Part shown: in pieces, positions 1-7,084 of the stretch
How positions within the stretch are numbered: the first letter of the stretch is position 1
How the letters are laid out: each line of letters opens with the position of its first letter
Assembly: GCF_030580915.1 (NCBI RefSeq)
Contig: NZ_JAUQTA010000001.1
Coordinates: 1,116,001 to 1,180,000, forward strand
DNA length: 64,000 nt
Source: Nocardioides jiangxiensis
Lineage (GTDB): Bacteria > Actinomycetota > Actinomycetes > Propionibacteriales > Nocardioidaceae
Direction of reading: 5' to 3'
Notes under the pieces: generated by a model
Databases searched by the model: none
Seen by the model: only the letters and a program-made list of their open reading frames with translations
What the model was told of the DNA's origin: nothing
Position numbers and translations under genes: made by a program

Positions 1-1
1 C

Positions 2-1330
2 GCGGCGTTCCGCGCGGTGCAGGGCATCGGTGCAGGTGGCCTCTTCACCCTCGCGCTGGCGATCCTCGGTGACATCGTGGCGCCGCGCGAGCGCGCGAAG
101 TACACCGGCTACATGATGGCCCTGTTCGCGACCTCGAGCGTGGTCGGCCCGATCATCGGCGGACTGTTCGCGCAGGCCGACACGATCGTGGGCATCGCCG
201 GCTGGCGCTGGATCTTCCTCATCAACGCGCCCATCGGCGCGATCGCGCTGGTCGTCGTCAGCCGCACCCTCCACCTCCACCACGTACGCCGGCAGGCGCG
301 CATCGACTGGTGGGGCGCCGTCCTCCTCGTCGCGGCGCTCGTGCCGCTGCTGACCGTCGCCGAGCAGGGCCGGACCTGGGGCTGGGACTCCGGCCGCAGC
401 CTCTCCTGCTTCGCCGTCGGCGCGGTCGGCGTCCTCGGCTTCGTCTACACCGAGCACCGCATGGGCCGCGACGCCCTGATCCCGCTCGGCATCTTCAGGA
501 TCCGCGCCGCGGCCGTCACCATCGTCGGCAGCGTCGTCGTCGGTGTGGCCATGTTCGGTGGCATGACGGTGCTCCCGCAGTACATGCAGATCGTCCACGG
601 GGCCTCCCCCATGACCTCGGGCCTGATGATGCTGCCGCTGGTCCTCGGCATGATGAGCGCCTCGATGGCCTCCGGCATCGTCGTCAGCCGCACCGGCCGG
701 GTCCGGGAGTTCCCGATCATCGGCGTCGCCGTGATGAGCGTGGGCCTCTTCCTGCTCGCGACGATCAGCGCGGACACCGCGCTCTGGGTCGTGATGCTCT
801 TCATGCTGGTCACCGGCCTCGGCCTGGGCAACTGCATGCAGCCCCTGATGCTCATCGTGCAGAACGCCGTGCCCCCGCAGGCGATCGGCGTCGCCACGAG
901 CTCTGCCACGTTCTTCCGGCAGATCGGCGGCACGATCGGCGTCGCCGTCTTCCTCTCGGTGCTCTTCAGCACCGTCGGCGACAACATCTCCTCCGCCTTC
1001 AAGGCTGCGGCGCGGACGCCGGAGTTCCAGGGTGCACTCGCCGACCCGAAGGTCCTGGCGAACCCCGACAACGCCGCCGTCGCCCACGCGATGACCGGAG
1101 GCAGCTCCGGCGTGCTGCAGGGCGTCCAGGACGACTCCTCGATCATCAACCGGCTCGCCGACGTCTTCGCCCACCCGTTCAAGGTCGGCTTCGCGCAGTC
1201 GATGGACGTCGTCTTCCTCGCGGCCGGCTGCGTCGGCGTCCTCGGCTTCCTGGTGCTGCTGCTGATGCCGAAGGTGACGCTGCGCAGCCAGTCGGCCAGC
1301 GCCGCTGCGCGCGCTGCGATGGCCGAGTGA
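2..1330 (+). CDS. MFS drug-efflux transporter, DHA2 (14-TM) family, 5' partial
   Basis: A proton-coupled multidrug exporter of the EmrB/QacA type in the cytoplasmic membrane. The reading frame is open from the first complete codon of the window, so the N-terminal helices lie outside; GTG at 17 is internal. Visible features are the helix-4 RAVQGIGAGG motif and the exporter motif C (SVVGPIIGG) at about residues 40-48 of the visible part, followed by repeated hydrophobic segments up to a Ser/Ala-rich cytosolic tail. Length and segment count fit the 14-helix subfamily. The substrate cannot be read from the sequence. The next gene begins 13 bp downstream with its own promoter-like hexamer. Confidence 0.85.
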   Translation, partial: AAFRAVQGIGAGGLFTLALAILGDIVAPRERAKYTGYMMALFATSSVVGPIIGGLFAQADTIVGIAGWRWIFLINAPIGAIALVVVSRTLHLHHVRRQARIDWWGAVLLVAALVPLLTVAEQGRTWGWDSGRSLSCFAVGAVGVLGFVYTEHRMGRDALIPLGIFRIRAAAVTIVGSVVVGVAMFGGMTVLPQYMQIVHGASPMTSGLMMLPLVLGMMSASMASGIVVSRTGRVREFPIIGVAVMSVGLFLLATISADTALWVVMLFMLVTGLGLGNCMQPLMLIVQNAVPPQAIGVATSSATFFRQIGGTIGVAVFLSVLFSTVGDNISSAFKAAARTPEFQGALADPKVLANPDNAAVAHAMTGGSSGVLQGVQDDSSIINRLADVFAHPFKVGFAQSMDVVFLAAGCVGVLGFLVLLLMPKVTLRSQSASAAARAAMAE

Positions 1331-1343
1331 CTACCCTCGCGCC

Positions 1344-1619
1344 GTGACCTACCGCCACGTCGTCCTGTTCCGGCTCCACGAGGGCGCCTCCGCCGACGAG
1401 GCGGTCGCCGTCCTCGAAGCCGCCCGCCCACGGCTCGGCGCGAGCCGCTGGACGATCACGACGAGCCTCGACGACCGCAAGGGCACCGTGGTGGTCGAGG
1501 ACTCGACGTTCGACGACGAGGCGTCCTTCCAGGCATGGCGGGTCTCCGAGCAGCACGTGCGCGCGGTGGCGCACATGCGCGACCACGCCGACTGGCTGGT
1601 CGGTGACTGGGTCGAGTGA
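1344..1619 (+). CDS. Dabb (stress-responsive A/B barrel) domain protein
   Basis: A 91-residue protein that is a single Dabb ferredoxin-like domain: it opens with YRHVVLFRL and ends with the HxxH-type stretch VAHMRDHADW typical of the family. Members form dimeric barrels; most bacterial ones have no assigned reaction, so none is assigned here. The GTG start is chosen because a TACCCT hexamer (1332-1337) ends 6 bp before it with no Shine-Dalgarno sequence between, the arrangement of a leaderless actinobacterial transcript. It sits between an efflux gene and ppnP without an obvious functional link. Confidence 0.8.
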   Translation: MTYRHVVLFRLHEGASADEAVAVLEAARPRLGASRWTITTSLDDRKGTVVVEDSTFDDEASFQAWRVSEQHVRAVAHMRDHADWLVGDWVE

Positions 1620-1647
1620 GCCCGGCGCCCTGCCCTAGGATCACGCC

Positions 1648-1959
1648 GTGACCCAGTTCGACAACGTCTCCGTGACCAAGCAGGCCAACGTCTACTTCGA
1701 CGGCAAGTGCGTCTCGCACAGCATCGTGCTGGAGGACGGCACGAAGAAGTCGGTCGGCGTGATCCTGCCCTCGACCCTGCTCTTCACCACGGGCGCTCCG
1801 GAGGTCATGGAGCTCCTCGCGGGCGCCTGCCGGGTCCGCCTCGCCGGATCCGAGGAGTGGACCGAGTACACCGGCGGCCAGTCCTTCCAGGTGCCGGGCG
1901 ACTCGTCGTTCGACATCGAGACCACCGAGACCCTGCACTACGTCTGCCACTTCGGCTGA
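1648..1959 (+). CDS. ppnP: Pyrimidine/purine nucleoside phosphorylase PpnP (DUF1255 family)
   Basis: A 103-residue single-cupin protein matching the PpnP (YaiE/DUF1255) family, which phosphorolyses several purine and pyrimidine nucleosides to free base and ribose-1-phosphate in nucleotide salvage. Recognised by family landmarks: ANVYFDGKC near residue 13, KKSVGVILP near residue 33, and the C-terminal cupin strand with FQVPGDSSF. Full length for the family. The GTG start is preceded by TAGGAT (1636-1641) with a 6-bp gap and no ribosome-binding site, indicating leaderless expression. A strong hairpin terminator follows at 1976. Confidence 0.9.
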   Translation: MTQFDNVSVTKQANVYFDGKCVSHSIVLEDGTKKSVGVILPSTLLFTTGAPEVMELLAGACRVRLAGSEEWTEYTGGQSFQVPGDSSFDIETTETLHYVCHFG

Positions 1960-1975
1960 GACCACCTCCGTACGC

Positions 1976-2012
1976 CGAAGGCCCGCTGCTCCTCGTGAGC
2001 GGCGGGCCTTCG
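1976..2012. terminator. Bidirectional hairpin terminator between ppnP and the WXG100 operon
   Basis: A perfect 11-bp inverted repeat, left arm 1976-1986 and right arm 2002-2012, with a 15-nt loop. There is no T-tract, as is usual in GC-rich actinobacteria. It separates two convergent genes and can serve both. Confidence 0.75.
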
Positions 2013-2028
2013 TGGTTCCGGAAGCCGA

Positions 2029-2301
2029 TCAGGCGTTGGAGGTCGCCTCCTGCTGCGAGGCCTGGTTGGTGGCGTCGGTGGCCATCTGGCCGATCGCGGT
2101 GGCGGCCTGCTGGAGGGCCGCCTTGTGGGCGCTGTTCCACTCGTCGGCGAACGCCGTCGCGTCCGCGCCGTGCCAGTTCTGCTCAGCCGTCTGGATCTGG
2201 CCGTCGACGACCGAGATGACGTTGTTGAGCGCGTCCGACTGCTGGGTGAGCTGCGTGGCGACGTTCTTGATCGCCTCGATGTTCATACCGGTGAAAGCCA
2301 T
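2029..2301 (-). CDS. WXG100-family secreted protein (second of the pair)
   Basis: A 90-residue helical-hairpin protein of the EsxA/CFP-10 superfamily, exported by type VII-like systems. The turn carries WHG (in NWHGADA, near residue 44), flanked by two amphipathic helices rich in Gln, Ala and Thr. No C-terminal YxxxD/E secretion signal is present in either this protein or its neighbour, unlike mycobacterial Esx heterodimers. It is the last gene of the minus-strand operon, 60 bp after the other WXG100 gene, with AAGGAGA as ribosome-binding site upstream of the ATG. It probably dimerises with its neighbour and is a substrate or structural component of the FtsK/SpoIIIE machine encoded at 2726-7084. 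Confidence 0.9.
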   Translation of the reverse strand: MAFTGMNIEAIKNVATQLTQQSDALNNVISVVDGQIQTAEQNWHGADATAFADEWNSAHKAALQQAATAIGQMATDATNQASQQEATSNA

Positions 2302-2361
2302 GGTGCTTCTCCTTCCGAGGGCGGGTCAGCGGGACCCGAGAGATGGTGGGGGTGCCGCCGG

Positions 2362-2634
2362 TCAGCTGGCGGAGGTCTGCTCCTGCTCGTCCGCCTGCGT
2401 GGTCGCCTTGGTGGCGAGCTGGCGGAGCGCGTCCTCGGCCTGCGTCAGACCCGGCTTCTGGGCGTTGTTCCACTGGTCGATGAATGCGGTGGCGTCGTCA
2501 CCGTCCCAGTTGGTGTCCGCGTCGGCGATCTGCGCGTCGACGGCGGTGATCACGGTCTGGATCTCGTCCGCCTGGGCGGTCAGCTGCTGCGCGACGCCAC
2601 GGATGACCTCGACGTCCATTCCCATCATGCTCAT
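2362..2634 (-). CDS. WXG100-family secreted protein (first of the pair)
   Basis: A 90-residue WXG100 protein with WDG in the loop (NWDGDDATAF, near residue 43) between two helices, and an acidic Gln/Glu-rich C-terminus. It is a paralogue of the downstream gene, so the two likely form a heterodimer, as EsxA/EsxB do. Several ATGs cluster at the start (M1, M3, M4, M6); M1 is kept. A 17-bp conserved site and a plausible promoter lie in the 91 bp between this gene and the end of the secretion ATPase gene, so the pair can be transcribed separately from the rest of the operon, which fits a need for abundant substrate. Confidence 0.9.
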   Translation of the reverse strand: MSMMGMDVEVIRGVAQQLTAQADEIQTVITAVDAQIADADTNWDGDDATAFIDQWNNAQKPGLTQAEDALRQLATKATTQADEQEQTSAS

Positions 2635-2679
2635 GGATCTGTTCCCTTTCCTTGGTGGGGCGGTCCCCCAATGCCGAGA

Positions 2680-2708
2680 AACCTAATTTCGTTGTGCTGT
2701 GCAGTCGA
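2680..2708 (-). promoter_or_regulatory. Candidate promoter of the WXG100 pair
   Basis: On the minus strand, TCGACT (2703-2708) and TAGGTT (2680-2685) are separated by 17 bp, giving -35 and -10 elements 46 bp before the start codon. The surface-protein gene at the operon head has a matching arrangement (TCGACG, 17 bp, TACCTT at 18007-18035). The match is by eye only. Confidence 0.4.
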
Positions 2709-2723
2709 TGGGGAGAACTACCC
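2707..2723. promoter_or_regulatory. 17-bp conserved site upstream of the WXG100 pair, copy 1
   Basis: GATGGGGAGAACTACCC occurs here and again, identically, at 18065-18081 in the divergent control region of the same system. Its core GGGGAG-AA-CTACCC is an inverted repeat with one mismatch, as expected for a dimeric regulator. Here it abuts the candidate -35 element of the WXG100 pair. Confidence 0.6.
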
Positions 2724-2725
2724 AC

Positions 2726-5700
2726 TCACGAGGAGCGGGCGACCTGCACCATCGACGAGCGACCCGACCCGACGAGCAGTCCTCGTCCGACCGGGAAGTC
2801 GTTGCGGTTGATCCGCGGGAACGCGGTGTTGAACATGCCGGCACCGCTCTCCTGGTCCGGCTGGAGCGCCAGACCGCGCCGCGCGCTCTTGACCAGGCCG
2901 AGGTAGCCCATGCCGGTCTTCACCGTGCTCACCTCGCCCTCGGCCACGAACCACTGCTCCTCCGCGACGCACGCCTTCACCAGCTGCTGGAACGCCGCGT
3001 CGGCCGGGGTGTTGACGAAGTCACCGGCCGCCTCCACGACGACCATCACCGGCGGGGCACCCGCCGCGCGGGCCTGGAGCTGCGCGGTCAGCTCGTTGGC
3101 GTTCTTGACGGTCTCCTCGACGGTAGTCGACGACGACGCCCAGAACGGCTGGCCGGCGAGCGCGGAGCGACGCGGGCCGAACCAGTGCAGCTCTGCCTCC
3201 GGATGCGTGCGCCGCATGGACGCGACCAGCGTCGCGAGGGCCGTCGAGCGGCCGCTGCCCGGCGGGCCGATGAGCAGGAAGGCCCCGGTCGGATCGATGT
3301 CGGCCGGCGCGAGGGTGTCGCCCGCGAGGCCGACCGTGACCAGGCCGTGCGCCGGCACCGGCAGGTCGGCGAGCGCGACCTCGGACTGCAGGCTCACGAT
3401 CGGAGGCGCTGTCGCCACGCCGGCGTCGCGCATGGCACTGGCCAGCGCCCGGACCTGCTCGGCCTGGCTGAGCGCGTCGGCCTTCTCCCCGAGCACCGCG
3501 ACCTGGACCTGGCGGTCGCCGTCGATCCCCCGGCCGGCAGGCGTGGTCTCGTCGAGGACGTCGTTGGCGACCCCGAGCATCGCGTAGTCGTCGGGCGTCG
3601 CCATGCGGAGCACGACGCGACGCTGCACCGCCGACGACATCGCCGTCGTGAGGCCGGTGCGGATCTCGGCCGCCATCACCACGTGGACGCCGACCGGGCG
3701 GCCCTCGCTGGCGATCGCGGTCAGCAGGTCGACGTACTTGAGGCGGTCGGCGGTCTCGTAGGCGGACCGGAACGCCGCGATGCCGTCGACCAGCAGCAGG
3801 ATCCGGGTCTCGTCGGGTGCACCGGCGAGACGGCGGTAGTCGGTGATCGTCGCCGCGTTGACGGCTGCGTAGCGGCCCGCGCGCTCGTCGACGACCTGGC
3901 GCAGCCAGGTGAGCAGGCGGACGATCCGCTCGTGGTCGGAGCCCGGGATGATGCTGCCCACGTGGGGCAGGTCCTCGAGCATCGCCAGGCCCCGCGAGCC
4001 GACGTCGATGCCGTAGACGTGGCACGGTCCGCCGCGGTGCGAGAAGCCCGCCGCCAGGGCGAGCGACCGCAGCAGCGTGCTCTTGCCGGAGCCACCCGTG
4101 CCGTAGACGGCCAGGTTGCCCTCGCGGTCGGGCCGGAAGGCGACGGCCGGCTGCGACTGCCGCTCGGGGTCGTCGGCGATCGCGAAGGTCAGCTCGTCGT
4201 CGCGGCGGCGCGTGGGCAGCGTCGCGATGTCGTAGACGGGACGCAGCTCCGGAAGCCAGGCCTTCCGCGGAGGGCGGAGCTCGGCGAGCTCGTTGGCCGC
4301 GATGATGTTCTGGACCAGCTTCTTGATGTCGGTCTCGGCGCGGTCCTTGTGGGCCGCGGGCGGCTTCTCCACCTCCCAGCGACGGCGCGAGCCGAGGCCG
4401 AGCTCCTCGACCACGATCTCGGGCGGCTCCGGCTCCGACGACGTCCAGCCGCCGGCGTACGCGGTCTGGAAGGAGGTGAGGCGGCGCGGCCCGGACTTCG
4501 ACATCGCGCGGCCCGGGATCGCCGGGTCGAAGTGCGCGGCGGCGTCGGTGCCGAGGACGTCGGTGGAGTCCATCTCGTCGGCCATGCGCAGCGCGACGCG
4601 GAGGTTGGTGTTGGCGCGGAGGTTGTCCTTGATGACACCGGCCGGTCGCTGGGTGGCGAGGATCAGGTGCAGGCCGAGCGACCGGCCGCGCTGGGCGACG
4701 TTGACGACGCCGTCGACGAACTCCGGCACCTCCTTGACCAGCGCCGCGAACTCGTCGACCACGATCACCAGCGAGGGCGGTGCGCCGACGATGCCGTGCT
4801 TCTCCATCTCCTGGAGGTCCTTGACGCCGTGCTCGGCGAAGAGCTCCTCGCGGAAGTGCAGCTCGGCGCTGAGCGACGTCAGCGCGCGCCGCACCATCGC
4901 CGGCGAGAGGTCGGTGACCAGGCCGATCGTGTGCGGCAGCTCGGTGCAGTCGGCGAACGCCGCGCCGCCCTTGTAGTCGACCAGCAGGAACGTGACGCGC
5001 TCCGGGCTGTGGGCCGCTGCCAGCGAGGTGATCCACGACTGCAGCAGCTCGGACTTGCCGGCACCCGTCGTGCCGCCGACCAGCGCGTGTGGGCCGTCGG
5101 CACGCAGGTCGAGCGCGTGCGGCCCTGCGGCCGTCTGGCCGAAGACCGCGCGGAGGTTGCCGGCACGCTTCGGGCGCTCGGCGGGGGCCTTGGGGCCGGA
5201 GAGGAGCGAGTTGTTCTCCAGCCAGCGCTCGACGATGACCTCGGGGTGGTCCTTGAGCTCGTGGCCCAGCAGGGCGAACTGCGTGACCGATCGCGGCAGG
5301 TCGCTGGCGTCCTCCGAACGTGCGCCCGCGTCGACCACCGGCGCGAGCGTGCGCGCCACGGTCATCGCCGACGCGGCGTCGAGGCCCTCGGCGGTCACCG
5401 GGCTGACCGTGTCGCCCTCGACGACGAAGCCCACGTGCGAGGTGCCGTCGGACGGGATGAGCTCGAGGAAGACCCGGCACGCCGCGGGCAGCGTGCGCGC
5501 CGAGGTGGCCAGCCAGATCACGTGGACGCCGAGCTCCGGGCCGCGCTCGGCCAGGTGGACCAGGCGCGCGTGGTCGGCCGTCGTGCCGGGCTCGACGAGC
5601 ACCACGACCGCGGGGCGCTTCTCCTCGTCGGTCCGGGCACCGGTGCGGCTCTCCAGCAGCGACTCGAGCTCGGCGAGCAGGGTGCCCGTGCCGACCGGGG

Positions 5701-7084
5701 TGCTGGCCAGGTGGTCGCAGCTGAGCGGGCTGCTGGCCGGCATCGTGTGCGGGAGCCAGGTCATCCAGGACCAGTCCGCGGCGTTCTCCGCAGCGAGGAA
5801 GCCGGTGACGACCAGCTCCGAGGGCGCGTGGAGGGTGACTGCCTGCACCATGAGCGCGCGGACCACCTCGAGCAGTCGCTGGCGCGGCCCGGCGACGCCG
5901 ATCGCGGTCTCGCCGAGCACACCCACGACGGGAACGCCGCCGACCAGCCGGTGCTCCTCGACGAGATCCTCGTACTGCTGCACGAGCTCGTACGGCGCCC
6001 GGCCGACGCGCGCGGTGGCGAACGACGAGCGGGTCGCGAGCGCCCCGACACCGAGCCGCAGCTCGGCGAACCGGGGCTGGTCGGGGCGGCGCGACCAGAC
6101 CAGCGGGCCGAGCTCGCGGACCGCCTCGGTGCAGTCGACGACCGAGGGGTGCTCGGCCAGCCGGGAGGCGACCTCCTCGGCCTGCACCCCGTCGATGTGC
6201 GCGGCCAGTGCCGCGAGCTCGGAGGCGAACTGCGCCTGGAGGTTCCGCCACTCCCGCTTGGCCGAGATCCTCGACTCGATGACCGACAGCGTCGCCATGA
6301 GCGGCGACATCACGATGAAGATCAGCGCACTGACCCGGTGGGTGACCAGGTAGAGCAGGGGGCCCATCAGCAGCGGTGCGACGTAGATGATCGGCGACAG
6401 CTTGCGCGGCGAGGGCTTCTCGGGCGCCTCGACGACGTCGAAGGTGTGGCCCTCGTGCACCTTCAGCACGACGGGCGACCGGATGAAGTCGACCTGGCCG
6501 GCGGTCTGCGCCGGCGTGACCAGCTGCGTGACGGTGAACTCCGTGTCACCGACCCGCACCCGGTCGGTCGGGCCGAGGATTGCGCGGACCGACGGGTCGC
6601 CGTCGATGTGGAGTCCGTTGGCGGAGCCCTGGTCGATCACCTCGATGACGTCGGAGACGTTGACGCGGACGTGGCGCCGGGAGACCAGCGGGTCGGACAG
6701 CACGATGTCGCAGTCGGCCTCGCGCCCGATCATCACCGAGCCGACCGCCAGCGGGAACTCCCGGCCGGCGTCGGGACCGGCGACGACCTTCAGCTTCGCG
6801 GCGGCGTTCTGCACCGTGGCCGCGGAGTAGCGGTCGCTGGCCGGAGCCAGCGTGAGGGTGACGCCCGAGGCCAGCCCGGCCTCGCCCACGTGGAGGGTGG
6901 GGTCGAGCAGCCGGCCGTGGTCGGCGAGCGCGAGCGTCACCGCGCGGTCGGAGACCCGCCCGCCCTGCGGGTCGGAGGCCGCGAGGTGGTTGGCGAGGTC
7001 GCCGATGGTGGCCGTCGCGTCGAGGTGCGCGACGAGGTCGGTCGCCGACCCTCCGGGGCGTCGCAGGGTGAACTTGAGCTTCAC
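2726..7084 (-). CDS. FHA-FtsK/SpoIIIE type VII-like secretion ATPase (EccC/EssC-like)
   Basis: A 1,452-residue membrane-anchored motor that should drive export of the WXG100 proteins. Residues 1-80 look like a ubiquitin/YukD-type beta-grasp domain; about 97-190 is an FHA domain (IGRE, SRRH, SANG); two hydrophobic segments lie near 231-268; three FtsK/SpoIIIE ATPase domains follow. Domain 1 is intact (GGTTGAGKS near 670, Walker B VIVVDEF). Domain 2 keeps a Walker A (GTGGSGKS near 994) but has VDG instead of an acidic Walker B pair, and domain 3 has Arg for Lys in Walker A (GPPGSGRST near 1272). The start is GTG at 7084, overlapping the previous stop codon as GTGA; an upstream in-frame extension to 7504 would lie inside the neighbouring gene and is low-complexity. 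The layout resembles firmicute EssC more than mycobacterial EccC; no EccB, EccD, EccE or mycosin gene is nearby. Confidence 0.88.
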   Translation of the reverse strand: MKLKFTLRRPGGSATDLVAHLDATATIGDLANHLAASDPQGGRVSDRAVTLALADHGRLLDPTLHVGEAGLASGVTLTLAPASDRYSAATVQNAAAKLKVVAGPDAGREFPLAVGSVMIGREADCDIVLSDPLVSRRHVRVNVSDVIEVIDQGSANGLHIDGDPSVRAILGPTDRVRVGDTEFTVTQLVTPAQTAGQVDFIRSPVVLKVHEGHTFDVVEAPEKPSPRKLSPIIYVAPLLMGPLLYLVTHRVSALIFIVMSPLMATLSVIESRISAKREWRNLQAQFASELAALAAHIDGVQAEEVASRLAEHPSVVDCTEAVRELGPLVWSRRPDQPRFAELRLGVGALATRSSFATARVGRAPYELVQQYEDLVEEHRLVGGVPVVGVLGETAIGVAGPRQRLLEVVRALMVQAVTLHAPSELVVTGFLAAENAADWSWMTWLPHTMPASSPLSCDHLASTPVGTGTLLAELESLLESRTGARTDEEKRPAVVVLVEPGTTADHARLVHLAERGPELGVHVIWLATSARTLPAACRVFLELIPSDGTSHVGFVVEGDTVSPVTAEGLDAASAMTVARTLAPVVDAGARSEDASDLPRSVTQFALLGHELKDHPEVIVERWLENNSLLSGPKAPAERPKRAGNLRAVFGQTAAGPHALDLRADGPHALVGGTTGAGKSELLQSWITSLAAAHSPERVTFLLVDYKGGAAFADCTELPHTIGLVTDLSPAMVRRALTSLSAELHFREELFAEHGVKDLQEMEKHGIVGAPPSLVIVVDEFAALVKEVPEFVDGVVNVAQRGRSLGLHLILATQRPAGVIKDNLRANTNLRVALRMADEMDSTDVLGTDAAAHFDPAIPGRAMSKSGPRRLTSFQTAYAGGWTSSEPEPPEIVVEELGLGSRRRWEVEKPPAAHKDRAETDIKKLVQNIIAANELAELRPPRKAWLPELRPVYDIATLPTRRRDDELTFAIADDPERQSQPAVAFRPDREGNLAVYGTGGSGKSTLLRSLALAAGFSHRGGPCHVYGIDVGSRGLAMLEDLPHVGSIIPGSDHERIVRLLTWLRQVVDERAGRYAAVNAATITDYRRLAGAPDETRILLLVDGIAAFRSAYETADRLKYVDLLTAIASEGRPVGVHVVMAAEIRTGLTTAMSSAVQRRVVLRMATPDDYAMLGVANDVLDETTPAGRGIDGDRQVQVAVLGEKADALSQAEQVRALASAMRDAGVATAPPIVSLQSEVALADLPVPAHGLVTVGLAGDTLAPADIDPTGAFLLIGPPGSGRSTALATLVASMRRTHPEAELHWFGPRRSALAGQPFWASSSTTVEETVKNANELTAQLQARAAGAPPVMVVVEAAGDFVNTPADAAFQQLVKACVAEEQWFVAEGEVSTVKTGMGYLGLVKSARRGLALQPDQESGAGMFNTAFPRINRNDFPVGRGLLVGSGRSSMVQVARSS

